From Anaerosporomusa subterranea (lineage in GTDB: Bacteria > Bacillota > Negativicutes > Sporomusales > Acetonemataceae): a stretch of 64,000 nucleotides of DNA. Made by a program: the position numbers and the translations under genes. The stretch is taken from NCBI RefSeq assembly GCF_001611555.1, contig NZ_LSGP01000017.1, positions 744,001 through 808,000 on the forward strand, given 5' to 3'. The notes under the pieces are model-generated. The model was not told the DNA's origin and ran no database searches. It worked only from the letters and a program-made list of their open reading frames with translations. Below, piece after piece: positions 33,283-40,995 of the stretch (positions within the stretch are counted from its first letter, which is position 1; every line of letters begins with the position of its first letter).

Positions 33283-34584
33283 GTGGCGAAAAAAGTAATT
33301 ATCAACGGCGGTGGCTGGGCTGGCTGCGCGGCTGCCCTAGCTGCAAGAAAGGCCGGAGCTGAGGTAGAGCTGTTTGAACGCACCGACATGCTCCTTGGCA
33401 CAGGTCTGGTCGGCGGCATTATTCGCAACAATGGACGCTTCACCGCCACGGAAGAACTGATTGCCATGGGCGGCGGCGATCTATTCCAGATTGCTGATAA
33501 AGTTGCTCGGCACAAAAATATTGAGTTTCCCGGTCATAAACATGTGACCCTTTATGATGTCGCGCTGATCGAGCCGGCAGTCAAAAAGACGCTTCTTAAC
33601 GCTGGTGTCAAGCTGCACATGCATGCCAGAGTGAAAGATATTGATCAAGACGGTGATGTGATCACCGCCTTGGTCGCCGAGGATTATATCGATAAGAAAG
33701 AAATCAAGGCACCCGGCGACTCTTTTGTTGATGCGTCAGGAACCGCTGGACCGCAAGGCAATTGTATGAAATACGGCAACGGCTGCGTCATGTGTATCTT
33801 CCGTTGCCCGACCTTTGGCCCACGGATGTCGATTACCGGAAAAGCCGGCATTACAGAAATGATCGGTAAGAAGGCTGACGGCTCGGTTGGCGCTATGAGT
33901 GGCTCATGCAAACTCCACAAAGATTCTTTGTCCCGGGAACTTGCTGAGAAACTCGATAAGACTGGGGTTGCGGTGGTTCCTATTCCCCAGAACCTGCAAA
34001 AAGGCGCTGCGTCATTAAAGCAAAAAGCCTGTCAACAATATGCGCTGCCGGAATTCAATGACAACATTATTCTGCTGGATACCGGTCATGCGAAACTAAT
34101 GTCAGCCTATTATCCACTGGAAATTTTGCGGCAGATCCCGGGCTTTGAAAATGCTCGCTTTGAGGATCCGTACGCTGGCGGCATCGGCAACTCGATGCGG
34201 TATGTGGGGATGTCGCCCCGCGACAATGCGCTGCATGTCGATGGTCTGGCGAATGTATTCTGTGGCGGCGAAAAAGCCGGTTTGCTGGTTGGTCATACTG
34301 AGGCCATTATCACAGGCACATTAGCTGGATATAATGCCGCCCGGACCGCATTCGGCAAAGATCCAATTGCTCTACCTACCTCGCTCGCCTGCGGCGATGC
34401 TATCGCGTTTGTTAAAGAAAGCATGCAGACAGAAGAAGGCATGACCAAGAAGTACACATTCTCCGGATCAGTATATTTCGAGCGGATGAAGCGGCTCAAT
34501 CTTTACACCACTGATGTGAAGGCTATCGAAGACCGGGTAGAGAAAGCCGGTATGACTGACGTATTCGCGAAAGCTGTTCTGTAA
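33283..34584 (+). CDS. FAD-dependent oxidoreductase with Cys cluster, copy 2
   Basis: 433 residues, about 85% identical by eye to the protein at 25984, with the same Rossmann start (KKVIINGGGWAGCAAALAAR), the same C-x6-C-x2-C-x3-C motif near residue 161-175 and the same C-terminal GLANVFCGGEKAGLLVG loop. GTG start, 18 bases after the PLP gene. The upstream sequence GGTATTCAGCAGTGGCGAAA is shared with copy 1, so the duplication included the ribosome-site region. Differences are scattered, which fits an older duplication or separate selection. Confidence 0.87.
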   Translation: MAKKVIINGGGWAGCAAALAARKAGAEVELFERTDMLLGTGLVGGIIRNNGRFTATEELIAMGGGDLFQIADKVARHKNIEFPGHKHVTLYDVALIEPAVKKTLLNAGVKLHMHARVKDIDQDGDVITALVAEDYIDKKEIKAPGDSFVDASGTAGPQGNCMKYGNGCVMCIFRCPTFGPRMSITGKAGITEMIGKKADGSVGAMSGSCKLHKDSLSRELAEKLDKTGVAVVPIPQNLQKGAASLKQKACQQYALPEFNDNIILLDTGHAKLMSAYYPLEILRQIPGFENARFEDPYAGGIGNSMRYVGMSPRDNALHVDGLANVFCGGEKAGLLVGHTEAIITGTLAGYNAARTAFGKDPIALPTSLACGDAIAFVKESMQTEEGMTKKYTFSGSVYFERMKRLNLYTTDVKAIEDRVEKAGMTDVFAKAVL

Positions 34585-34620
34585 GAAAATCGCTGCGGCG
34601 GTTTTTGCCGAAGCTAGGAA

Positions 34621-34712
34621 CGTTAACCGCAGAGTACGCAGAGGATACCGCAGAGGGCTACGGTTATTATATAAACAAATCCGAAACCCTCTGTATACTC
34701 TGTGGTAAAACG
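34621..34712. repeat. dispersed inverted repeat, family B
   Basis: CGTTAACCGCAGAGTACGCAG at the left; CTCTGTATACTCTGTGGTAAAACG at the right; centre GGTTATTATATAAACAAATCCG. It separates the FAD gene from the small gene at 34762. Confidence 0.78.
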
Positions 34713-34761
34713 TGCCTGCTTCTTCCGCCTCAGGATAATTTCTGGTTGGAGGGGCAAAACG

Positions 34762-35001
34762 ATGGCTGAACCGTTAGGTCAGATAATGGATGCTCTGGAC
34801 GTGGAAACGTTCTTTGTCTGCGCCAGCGAGGCCGAGGGACGGACGTATATGCTAGCCTTGCTGAAACAATGGGGCCTTAAAGATGTGGATATCGTGTTCG
34901 TGCAGCATGAGGGACCTGGGGCTCGAGTGCGCGGACGCGCCTATGTCTATCGTCCAGCAGACAAATACCAATGGTTATTGGGTGGGGAGGGACGGTCATG
35001 A
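34762..35001 (+). CDS. small protein coupled to the B12-dependent mutase
   Basis: 79 residues with no known motif I can name. The sequence EGRTYMLALLKQWGLKDVDIVFVQHEGPGARVRGRAYVY looks like a small alpha/beta domain. Its stop overlaps the ATG of the B12 protein (ATGA), so the two are translated together and probably form a complex, as small and large subunits do in B12 aminomutases. It is shorter than ornithine aminomutase OraS (about 120 residues) and does not look like it. GGAGGGG precedes the ATG. Confidence 0.75.
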   Translation: MAEPLGQIMDALDVETFFVCASEAEGRTYMLALLKQWGLKDVDIVFVQHEGPGARVRGRAYVYRPADKYQWLLGGEGRS

Positions 35002-36812
35002 AACGAGTACTGTTGGCTCCCCTTGATCCGGTACACGATATTGGCCTGAAAATGGTGGCTAGAGGGTTAACGGCAGCAGGGCATAACGCCCTGTTGCTGG
35101 CTCCTGATCTTGCGCCGGAAGAGATTATTGAGCAAGTGGTGAAACACAGGGCTGATACTCTGTTGATCGGTCGGACGCTGGGCTATGGAGTGGCCGAACT
35201 TCTGGCCCGTTTTGTTGACTTAACTGATGCGTCTGGTATTCGTGAAAAGGTGAAGATCGGTATCGGCGGTATGGCAGTTCGACCGGAATTGGCAGCTGAA
35301 CTTGGTTTTGACGCAGGCTTTGGTCCAGGCACCGAGGTCGAGGAAGTTATCTGTTTTGTTGAAGACCGTGAATATAAAGCTGATCTCGGCAGGATCAAGA
35401 AACGTAAGTCTGACATGACCTCAAGCTATGACTATCGTTATCATCATCCCGGCATATCGGCTAAGCTGGCCCAAATCACCGATATGATACTCGATTGGGT
35501 CAAAGGCAAGAACTCGTCAGGGGTACGTCGCGCCAAAGTCCGACACGAGCTATGGGATGCTGCGCGCTGGCGAGCGCGTGAAGATATGAGCGAATTCACC
35601 AAAGAGTATAGTAAACACTGTGGCGAGATTCCCCGTAAGTATTTTGAACAAGGCGAACTGCATCCCAAGACACGCCGTTTTACCATCGAAGAGGTCCGGA
35701 AGTTTGAGGCCTATCTGCAAGAACTGAAAGAACGCATGAGTGTAAAAAAACTGCAGCACACCCGGCCTAAACCGCTGGTATTTAACCAGTATGGAACCGG
35801 TTGTCCATTTATGGACATTGGGCATATTGTGGCCAGTCAGGCTTGGGGAGTAGATGGGGTTATCCACTTTGATCCGTCATGGGGCGCTAGGACCGAAGGA
35901 TTCATGGATGGATTTCTAACCCATCAAGAAGACGGAACAGTGATAACTCCAGCCAATTTCAACAGGATCCACTCGTCGCTAGAGTCGTCCACCTTATGGC
36001 AGGTTAGGGCGCATCGCGGCTTGAATACTCCAGAGACTGTGGTGTTGGCAGGTAAACTAGGAGCAGATCTGACCAAGATTAACATTTGCTATGGCGCTCT
36101 TGGCGCTGGCACCGACCCGGCCAGGATGACGCTGGACGGATACCATTCTATCCTTTACGCACAACAGTACAACTTACCATTTGACGTGGTTACCAATGAA
36201 GAATTGGCCGGAGTGCCTGCGCACAAAGCATTTGCCGGCATGCTGATTGTCGCCGATCTAGCTGTTCGTTTGGGGGCGCGTCCCATCCTGCAGCCGTTGT
36301 TTGCTTATTCGCCGGAAGTCATGCTGCGCGGTCTGATGGCAGACAACTATATCGATTACAATACAGCTAAGGTACACGCTTTGCGAAGCATTCTTAATGC
36401 TCCTATCTGGCCGGGCGCGCCAATCGGATTCCTCACCCACACTGAAGATCGTGTTCAGTCAGCCATGACTACTGCGATGCACGCTAGCTTAGCTATGTCG
36501 CTTGGGGTAGACGCCATTTCAATTGCCTCCACCGATGAAGCATATTCGGGCGGTCCGATTACGGCGTCAGCCAAGATCGACACACTGCGGGCGGTTCAGG
36601 AAGGATTCCGATTCTTTGGTCAGGCCTCCATTATACCAACTGCCAATGCCAATCTGTTGGTTGAGGAACTGGTCGAGCAAATCGAAGCTGTCTTGGATAG
36701 AGTCATCAAGACTGGCGATTTTGTAGCCGCCTTGCACCAGGGATGTTTGGGCAGCCGCGAAGACGGCGCATACCCAGGCAGGGCGGGCAAGGATACGGTA
36801 GAGATGGAATAA
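34998..36812 (+). CDS. cobalamin-dependent mutase-like protein (glutamate mutase/ornithine aminomutase superfamily)
   Basis: About 604 residues. An N-terminal B12-binding Rossmann domain starts LLAPLDPVHDIGLKMVARGL, where H13 and G16 fit the His-on cobalt motif, but the Asp is at -3 rather than the usual -2 (DxHxxG). It continues GHNALLLAPDLAPEEII and TLLIGR. A central linker is followed from about residue 255 by a TIM-barrel-like region (HTRPKPLVFNQYGTGCP, GVDGVIHFDPSWGAR, LGVDAISIASTDEAYSGGP). Classical OraE and GlmE arrange the domains differently, so this may be a distinct carbon-skeleton or amino-group mutase. Context (PLP, RidA, FAD) suggests an amino acid substrate. Confidence 0.75.
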   Translation: MKRVLLAPLDPVHDIGLKMVARGLTAAGHNALLLAPDLAPEEIIEQVVKHRADTLLIGRTLGYGVAELLARFVDLTDASGIREKVKIGIGGMAVRPELAAELGFDAGFGPGTEVEEVICFVEDREYKADLGRIKKRKSDMTSSYDYRYHHPGISAKLAQITDMILDWVKGKNSSGVRRAKVRHELWDAARWRAREDMSEFTKEYSKHCGEIPRKYFEQGELHPKTRRFTIEEVRKFEAYLQELKERMSVKKLQHTRPKPLVFNQYGTGCPFMDIGHIVASQAWGVDGVIHFDPSWGARTEGFMDGFLTHQEDGTVITPANFNRIHSSLESSTLWQVRAHRGLNTPETVVLAGKLGADLTKINICYGALGAGTDPARMTLDGYHSILYAQQYNLPFDVVTNEELAGVPAHKAFAGMLIVADLAVRLGARPILQPLFAYSPEVMLRGLMADNYIDYNTAKVHALRSILNAPIWPGAPIGFLTHTEDRVQSAMTTAMHASLAMSLGVDAISIASTDEAYSGGPITASAKIDTLRAVQEGFRFFGQASIIPTANANLLVEELVEQIEAVLDRVIKTGDFVAALHQGCLGSREDGAYPGRAGKDTVEME

Positions 36813-36833
36813 GAAAGAACACGAAAAATACGA

Positions 36834-36945
36834 ACCACAGAGTGCGCGGAGTACGCAGATGGCATTTAGAGGGCACGGTTATTATATACAAAAAACCGAA
36901 TTCCTTTATGTACTCGTCGCACTCTCTGTGGTCTCTGTGGTAAAA
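36834..36945. repeat. dispersed inverted repeat, family B
   Basis: ACCACAGAGTGCGCGGAGTACG at the left, CTCTCTGTGGTCTCTGTGGTAAAATA at the right, centre GGTTATTATATACAAAAAACCG. Confidence 0.75.
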
Positions 36946-36958
36946 TAACTCTATGTAA

Positions 36959-37642
36959 TTACTTCGTAAACCAGAATGCGCTGTGACTCTTATTTCTCAG
37001 AGGCAGGTGTTTTAGCGCCTGGGACAGTGTTTCTTTGTTCTGGCTGATGAAAATTAACAGATCGGCCATCTCGGCAGGCCAGTTTTCGTTGAGAGACAAT
37101 AATTGCACGTGAGCCCCCTGCTTTTTTAATCCATCTGACAAAGTGGTCAGCGCTGGCAGCAAGTCTGTGTCTGCAAAGATCAGTACAGACTGTCCGGCAG
37201 TGTTACTCAGATAAACGGCGTCATTGCCGAACACATTATGCTCTTGTTTAATTGTGATTGGCGCGCCTAGCGATAGAGCAAAAAAATGACCAGTGATTAG
37301 TAAATAGGCAAGTTGTTGTTCCGGGTATGTCTGCAAGACTACCCCGCTAACCGGTTCCTGGCCAGTCTGATGCAGAACCAGCGTATCGCCAGGGGTCAGC
37401 AAAGCGCTTTTTCCCCAGTGCAAGACAGCACCTGTAGTTGTCTGAAAAGGAAAAACAGCAACAACTTGATCATGAGCAGAAAGTGGCTGCTTTTCTTCCC
37501 AACGCTGTTTTTCATACACACAGACTCCCGGGTAATCACACTGGCAAAACTCTTTTCCCATTAACAAACTACAGCAGCGGCACTGGTCGATATCGGCCAG
37601 GACACAAGGGCAGGCATCCCGCGCTAAAGTCTCGCAAAACAT
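36959..37642 (-). CDS. Cys-rich N-terminal protein, possible redox carrier
   Basis: 227 residues. The first 41 contain nine cysteines (3, 11, 13, 21, 23, 24, 33, 35, 41), a density that suggests zinc or iron-sulfur binding. From about residue 55 it looks like a beta-barrel flavoprotein or OB domain (VAVFPFQTTTGAVLHWGKSALLTPGDTLVLHQTG) followed by a Rossmann-like part (QSVLIFADTDLLPALTTLSDGLKKQGAHVQLLSL). A ferredoxin-reductase-like electron-transfer role is conceivable, possibly serving the FAD enzymes. I do not recognise the family for certain. GGGGAAG lies upstream on the minus strand. Confidence 0.65.
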   Translation of the reverse strand: MFCETLARDACPCVLADIDQCRCCSLLMGKEFCQCDYPGVCVYEKQRWEEKQPLSAHDQVVAVFPFQTTTGAVLHWGKSALLTPGDTLVLHQTGQEPVSGVVLQTYPEQQLAYLLITGHFFALSLGAPITIKQEHNVFGNDAVYLSNTAGQSVLIFADTDLLPALTTLSDGLKKQGAHVQLLSLNENWPAEMADLLIFISQNKETLSQALKHLPLRNKSHSAFWFTK

Positions 37643-37725
37643 GATCTTCCCCTCCGACTTTTCGTTTTTCCATCATATGCGAGGGGGTGCCAAAGCGTAA
37701 CCCATACCTGTAAAAGGAGGCAATT

Positions 37726-38172
37726 ATGATGAAAATCGATCCCTATAAAGCAGGTAAGTTTAAGAGTAGCCCCTATGCAAAGAAAAGCGATGTCAGGGGA
37801 CCACTTGTTGTAGTGCTTGACGGCAAGATAGATGATCGCGGACTTTCATTGATTGTGCCAATTTCCCGCTGCATTAAGAAAGATGAAGTGCACGAACTTA
37901 TTCTAACTGACGAGGCGACGGCGCATCCGGGCGCTATCGTCAATCGTATTGCCTATCTTGGTTTCTTTACCGCCGAACAGAGCGGAGTTCTTGTTGAAGG
38001 GGACAAAGTTACGCTAAACGGCCAAGTTGTTGGACATTTGGCCGGCTTTGACGAGACCCATATGCCTAATCATTTAAATATCGTCATCAAGACAACAGAA
38101 CTAAAAACCGGGCTTGAGCTTTCCGCCAATCCTGGCGATCAAATAGTTTTTCAGTTGCAAGTAAAAGGCTAA
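37726..38172 (+). CDS. DUF6917-like protein
   Basis: 148 residues, soluble, beta-rich: GPLVVVLDGKIDDRGLSLIVPISRCIKKDEVHE and GDKVTLNGQVVGHLAGFDETHMPNHLNIVI. Recalls a conserved family (DUF6917) of unknown function; that memory is not firm. AAAGGAGG precedes two adjacent ATGs (37726 and 37729). It starts an operon with the FCD regulator and the P-loop protein, so it is probably part of the B12 pathway. Confidence 0.65.
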   Translation: MMKIDPYKAGKFKSSPYAKKSDVRGPLVVVLDGKIDDRGLSLIVPISRCIKKDEVHELILTDEATAHPGAIVNRIAYLGFFTAEQSGVLVEGDKVTLNGQVVGHLAGFDETHMPNHLNIVIKTTELKTGLELSANPGDQIVFQLQVKG

Positions 38173-38191
38173 TTTACGGGGGAGTTATTTG

Positions 38192-38932
38192 GTGTTAAGT
38201 GAGAGAGAACGATTAGAATCCGACGTACTAGCCATTATTCGCGACGCCGATCAGCCTGTCGGCAGTGGACTGCTTAGCGCCACGCTCCGGCAGTTAGGTC
38301 ATGTTGTCAGTGAGGCGACAATAGGGCGTTTGCTGCGCGATTTTGACCTGGCTGGCTATACGCAGAAAGCCGGTTTTCAAGGGAGAAGTCTGTCGACGGC
38401 CGGGAGAGATAAGCTTGCTGCGTTGGCAGACAAGGAAAGGAATTTGCTTTGGGGGGCTGAATTTGCTGATGCACTCAAAGGTCATAACAAGGAGAAATTG
38501 CTCGAGGTTCTCATTGCCCGCCGGGCTATTGAAAGCGAATTGGCTGCTCTAGCTGCTTTGAACGCCACCGAGGAAGAACTCAAGCAACTCAACGGCATTG
38601 TCGATGACCAACGGCGCACTCTGGCGGCTGGCAACATGACCGCCCGGCAGGATGTCGATTTTCACGCGCTGATTGCCCGTATGGCCCGTAACCGTGTGCT
38701 CGAATCGGCGGTAGGACTAATCCGCCAGGATACCCAGCTTTCCCCTGTACTGGAGTATATCCGTAAACATGTGAATAGCATGATTTATATTGATCATGAC
38801 AATATCCGCAAAGCAGTTTCCACTCGGCAACCCGCACAAGCTCGCCAAGCTATGATCAGTCATATTGACAATCTCATTGCAGACGTGGAACGCTATTGGG
38901 AAACAACCGCTACCAGAGACGTTAGCGAATAA
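38192..38932 (+). CDS. FCD-domain transcriptional regulator
   Basis: About 246 residues. The N-terminal ~75 residues form a winged helix (VLAIIRDADQPVGSGLLSATLRQLGHVVSEATIGRLLRDF) of the RNase R/NrpR type rather than a classical GntR domain. The C-terminal part is an all-helical FCD ligand-binding domain (VLIARRAIESELAALAALNATEEEL; DVDFHALIARMARNRVLESAV) with the Asp/His metal ligands typical of FadR-subfamily sensors of carboxylates. It probably regulates the surrounding cluster. GTG 38192 has GGGGGAG eight bases upstream; TTG 38189 is the alternative. Confidence 0.8.
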   Translation: MLSERERLESDVLAIIRDADQPVGSGLLSATLRQLGHVVSEATIGRLLRDFDLAGYTQKAGFQGRSLSTAGRDKLAALADKERNLLWGAEFADALKGHNKEKLLEVLIARRAIESELAALAALNATEEELKQLNGIVDDQRRTLAAGNMTARQDVDFHALIARMARNRVLESAVGLIRQDTQLSPVLEYIRKHVNSMIYIDHDNIRKAVSTRQPAQARQAMISHIDNLIADVERYWETTATRDVSE

Positions 38933-39009
38933 GAGATTGTCAGGAGTATACGGTGTTTCGTTCTTCCTTAAAAGCCGCATAGCGGTTAAGTTACAAGGTG
39001 GGTACTACC

Positions 39010-40122
39010 ATGCTTGAGATGAGACTGGGCATAGCCGGTACAGCCAAAAACACAGGTAAAACAACAACAACTGCCGCCGTTATCGACGAGCTTCGCCGAC
39101 GCGGTATTCCATTTTATCTCACCAGTATTGGCTATGATGGCGAGAATATCGACAATGTGACCGGCCTGCCCAAGCCGAAACTGCGTGTGGAGGCAGGCGA
39201 TATAATAGCAACAGCTGAAAAATGCATCAAAGCCAGCACGGCTGTATTTTCTATATTGCAGGAAACCAGTGTTCGCACGCCGCTTGGCCGGATACTGGTA
39301 GCCAGAGTAGAAAAAGCGGGGCTGGCGGTCACGGCCGGACCGAATAAAAGTACTGAAGTAGGGGAAGTCGCTCAAATTCTCAGCCGGATTGGGCCGGGAA
39401 TCACACTTTTCGATGGAGCACTAAACCGTATCGCTCCGATGATTGAGACTGACGGATTTATCTTGGCAACCGGGGCATCGCGCACACCTGACATTCCGCG
39501 ACTGGCTAAAGAGACTGAGCGAATCTGGCGCATTGCTAATCTGCCAACCGTGCCGCGCGCGTTCGAATTGACCGAACGACGGCCAGAAACGGTTACACTT
39601 TTTGACAGCGATCTGGAGGTGCTGGCCCACTGGACCGGAGGTTCTCTACTTTCCGAGGAAGACGCGGCTTCAGCGGTGAAGGCAGCGTCTAGCGGCGGCG
39701 CCTACCTATATATTCCCGGAATCATCGGAGAGCGCGCTTTCGCCTATTTGGCCGAAAGGGCTGCCGAATTACCGAAGCAAATGTTTCTCACTTTGGCTGA
39801 CCCGATTAAACTGCTGGCTTTCGCCAATCCGGTTGCCCATTATGACTGGATCGTGAAGTTAAAGCGCCATGGAGTATTGACAGGAGTGCTTAAGCGGGTA
39901 CCGTTGTTAGCGGTTACGCTTAATCCGTTTTTCCCCGAATTTCGTTTCGATACAGAAAGCTATCGACCAGCCTTTGTCGATCCCATTCGCTTGCAGGTAG
40001 CGGTCAGTAAACAGGTGCAGGCACCTGTTTACAATGTGGTAAAACAAGGCATAAAAGGATTGGTTGACAATATCTTGTCTCAGGCAAGACTGTGGGAGCA
40101 TCCAACAACTACAAGATTCTAA
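39010..40122 (+). CDS. P-loop protein, candidate mutase reactivase
   Basis: About 370 residues. Walker A GTAKNTGKTTTT lies near residue 8-19, then GIPFYLTSIGYDGENIDNVTGLPKPKLRVEAGDIIATAEKCIKAS and later GPGITLFDGALNRIAPM (possible Walker B-like Asp). The LTSIGYDGE...LPKP segment resembles what I recall of KamB, a subunit of the lysine 5,6-aminomutase reactivase, but I cannot verify it. B12 mutases commonly need an ATP-dependent chaperone to exchange damaged cofactor, so this would fit the 34998 enzyme. AAGGTGG precedes ATG 39010; GTG 38998 is possible. Confidence 0.7.
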   Translation: MLEMRLGIAGTAKNTGKTTTTAAVIDELRRRGIPFYLTSIGYDGENIDNVTGLPKPKLRVEAGDIIATAEKCIKASTAVFSILQETSVRTPLGRILVARVEKAGLAVTAGPNKSTEVGEVAQILSRIGPGITLFDGALNRIAPMIETDGFILATGASRTPDIPRLAKETERIWRIANLPTVPRAFELTERRPETVTLFDSDLEVLAHWTGGSLLSEEDAASAVKAASSGGAYLYIPGIIGERAFAYLAERAAELPKQMFLTLADPIKLLAFANPVAHYDWIVKLKRHGVLTGVLKRVPLLAVTLNPFFPEFRFDTESYRPAFVDPIRLQVAVSKQVQAPVYNVVKQGIKGLVDNILSQARLWEHPTTTRF

Positions 40123-40269
40123 GAACAGTAGAAGATTGCTTCAGCCTTTGACCTCGGAATGACAGTGAGAGTGTGGCGTTTCCCTACCAGTGTCATCACG
40201 AAAAAAGCGCGGCGATCTTCTTGCAAATGCTTGCTATCGGTGGATGGCTACAGACAATTTGTATTATCG

Positions 40270-40313
40270 GTAAAAGGCAAACAGCCTTTGGCCAAAGGCT
40301 GTTTGCCTTTTAC
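40270..40313. terminator. bidirectional intrinsic terminator
   Basis: A 44-base perfect palindrome, GTAAAAGGCAAACAGCC-TTTGG and its complement, whose ends give T/A-rich flanks in both directions. It lies between the convergent P-loop gene and DUF2680-like gene. Confidence 0.85.
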
Positions 40314-40315
40314 AA

Positions 40316-40714
40316 TTACTGATTAACCGGAGCCTGCTGTCCTTGGAAGTTCGGGCAGTTTTGCGGGCCTGCGCCGTGCATTCCTCTGCCCGGGCCGTGA
40401 CCCATTCCCATTCCCATGCCGACTTTGCCATCCTTTACAGCAGTGTCGAGGTGGGTTTTCATCGTTGCGATGCGACTGTCAGCCTGCTCTTGGCTGATTG
40501 CGCCTGCTTCAACATATTTTTGCATCATCTGTTTACGCAGATCAAGCATTTGATAGTGCAGTTTCGCCAATTCATCCTTTTGCGCATCAGTGAATGTAAC
40601 TGATTGCCATTGCTTTGCCCCCGGACCCATATTACCGGGAGCTGCCATTACAACGCCGGCGGCAACCGCGAGAACCAGTAAACCAACAACTGCGAACAAA
40701 GCAAACTTTTTCAT
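40316..40714 (-). CDS. exported DUF2680/YckD-like protein
   Basis: About 132 residues with a signal peptide (KKFALFAVVGLLVLAVAAGVVMA). The mature part FTDAQKDELAKLHYQMLDLRKQMMQKYVEAGAISQEQADSRI is the helical hairpin of the YckD/DUF2680 family. A Met/Gly/His-rich tail (MGMGMGHGPGRGMHG) could bind metal such as copper. Function unknown; envelope location. AGGAGAG supports the second ATG (40714). Divergent from GDT1. Confidence 0.82.
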   Translation of the reverse strand: MKKFALFAVVGLLVLAVAAGVVMAAPGNMGPGAKQWQSVTFTDAQKDELAKLHYQMLDLRKQMMQKYVEAGAISQEQADSRIATMKTHLDTAVKDGKVGMGMGMGHGPGRGMHGAGPQNCPNFQGQQAPVNQ

Positions 40715-40847
40715 GTACATCTCTCCTTATGAATTTACTCTACTTGTAGTGTAACCGGAAGGTTTTACAAAAGTGTGTTATAGATGTGAACAGTTTGTGA
40801 AATCGTGTTGTTCCATGAAACAGAAGAACCGGCCCTTGTTTCTGATG

Positions 40848-40943
40848 CAAAGGGAGGGTTCTCTCACCTGGCTCTACCGTTGGTTCCGGCCAATCAACGA
40901 GACCTTTGGCATGCTTTTTCATGCCAAAGGTCTCGCTTTTTTA
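40848..40943 (+). promoter_or_regulatory. attenuated leader with terminator upstream of GDT1
   Basis: GAGACCTTTGGCATG (40899-40913) and CATGCCAAAGGTCTC (40920-40934) form a perfect 15-bp stem followed by GCTTTTTT: a strong terminator with no plus-strand gene before it. CAAAGG (40848-40853) and GGTTCTC (40858-40864) can each pair with its 5' arm. This looks like a riboswitch-type switch, but I do not see the yybP-ykoY consensus. Confidence 0.6.
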
Positions 40944-40995
40944 TGTATGCGTAGCTGCCGCCGGGACAAAATAACAGAAAAATGGGAGGTTAAAA

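Noticed and set aside
34762-35001. Ornithine aminomutase small subunit OraS
   Set aside because: Position and coupling fit, but the protein is only 79 residues and has none of the OraS sequence features I remember.
40740-40995. yybP-ykoY manganese riboswitch upstream of GDT1
   Set aside because: The gene context fits, but the conserved GGGGAGTA and the second loop sequence are not visible; only a terminator and alternative pairings are clear.
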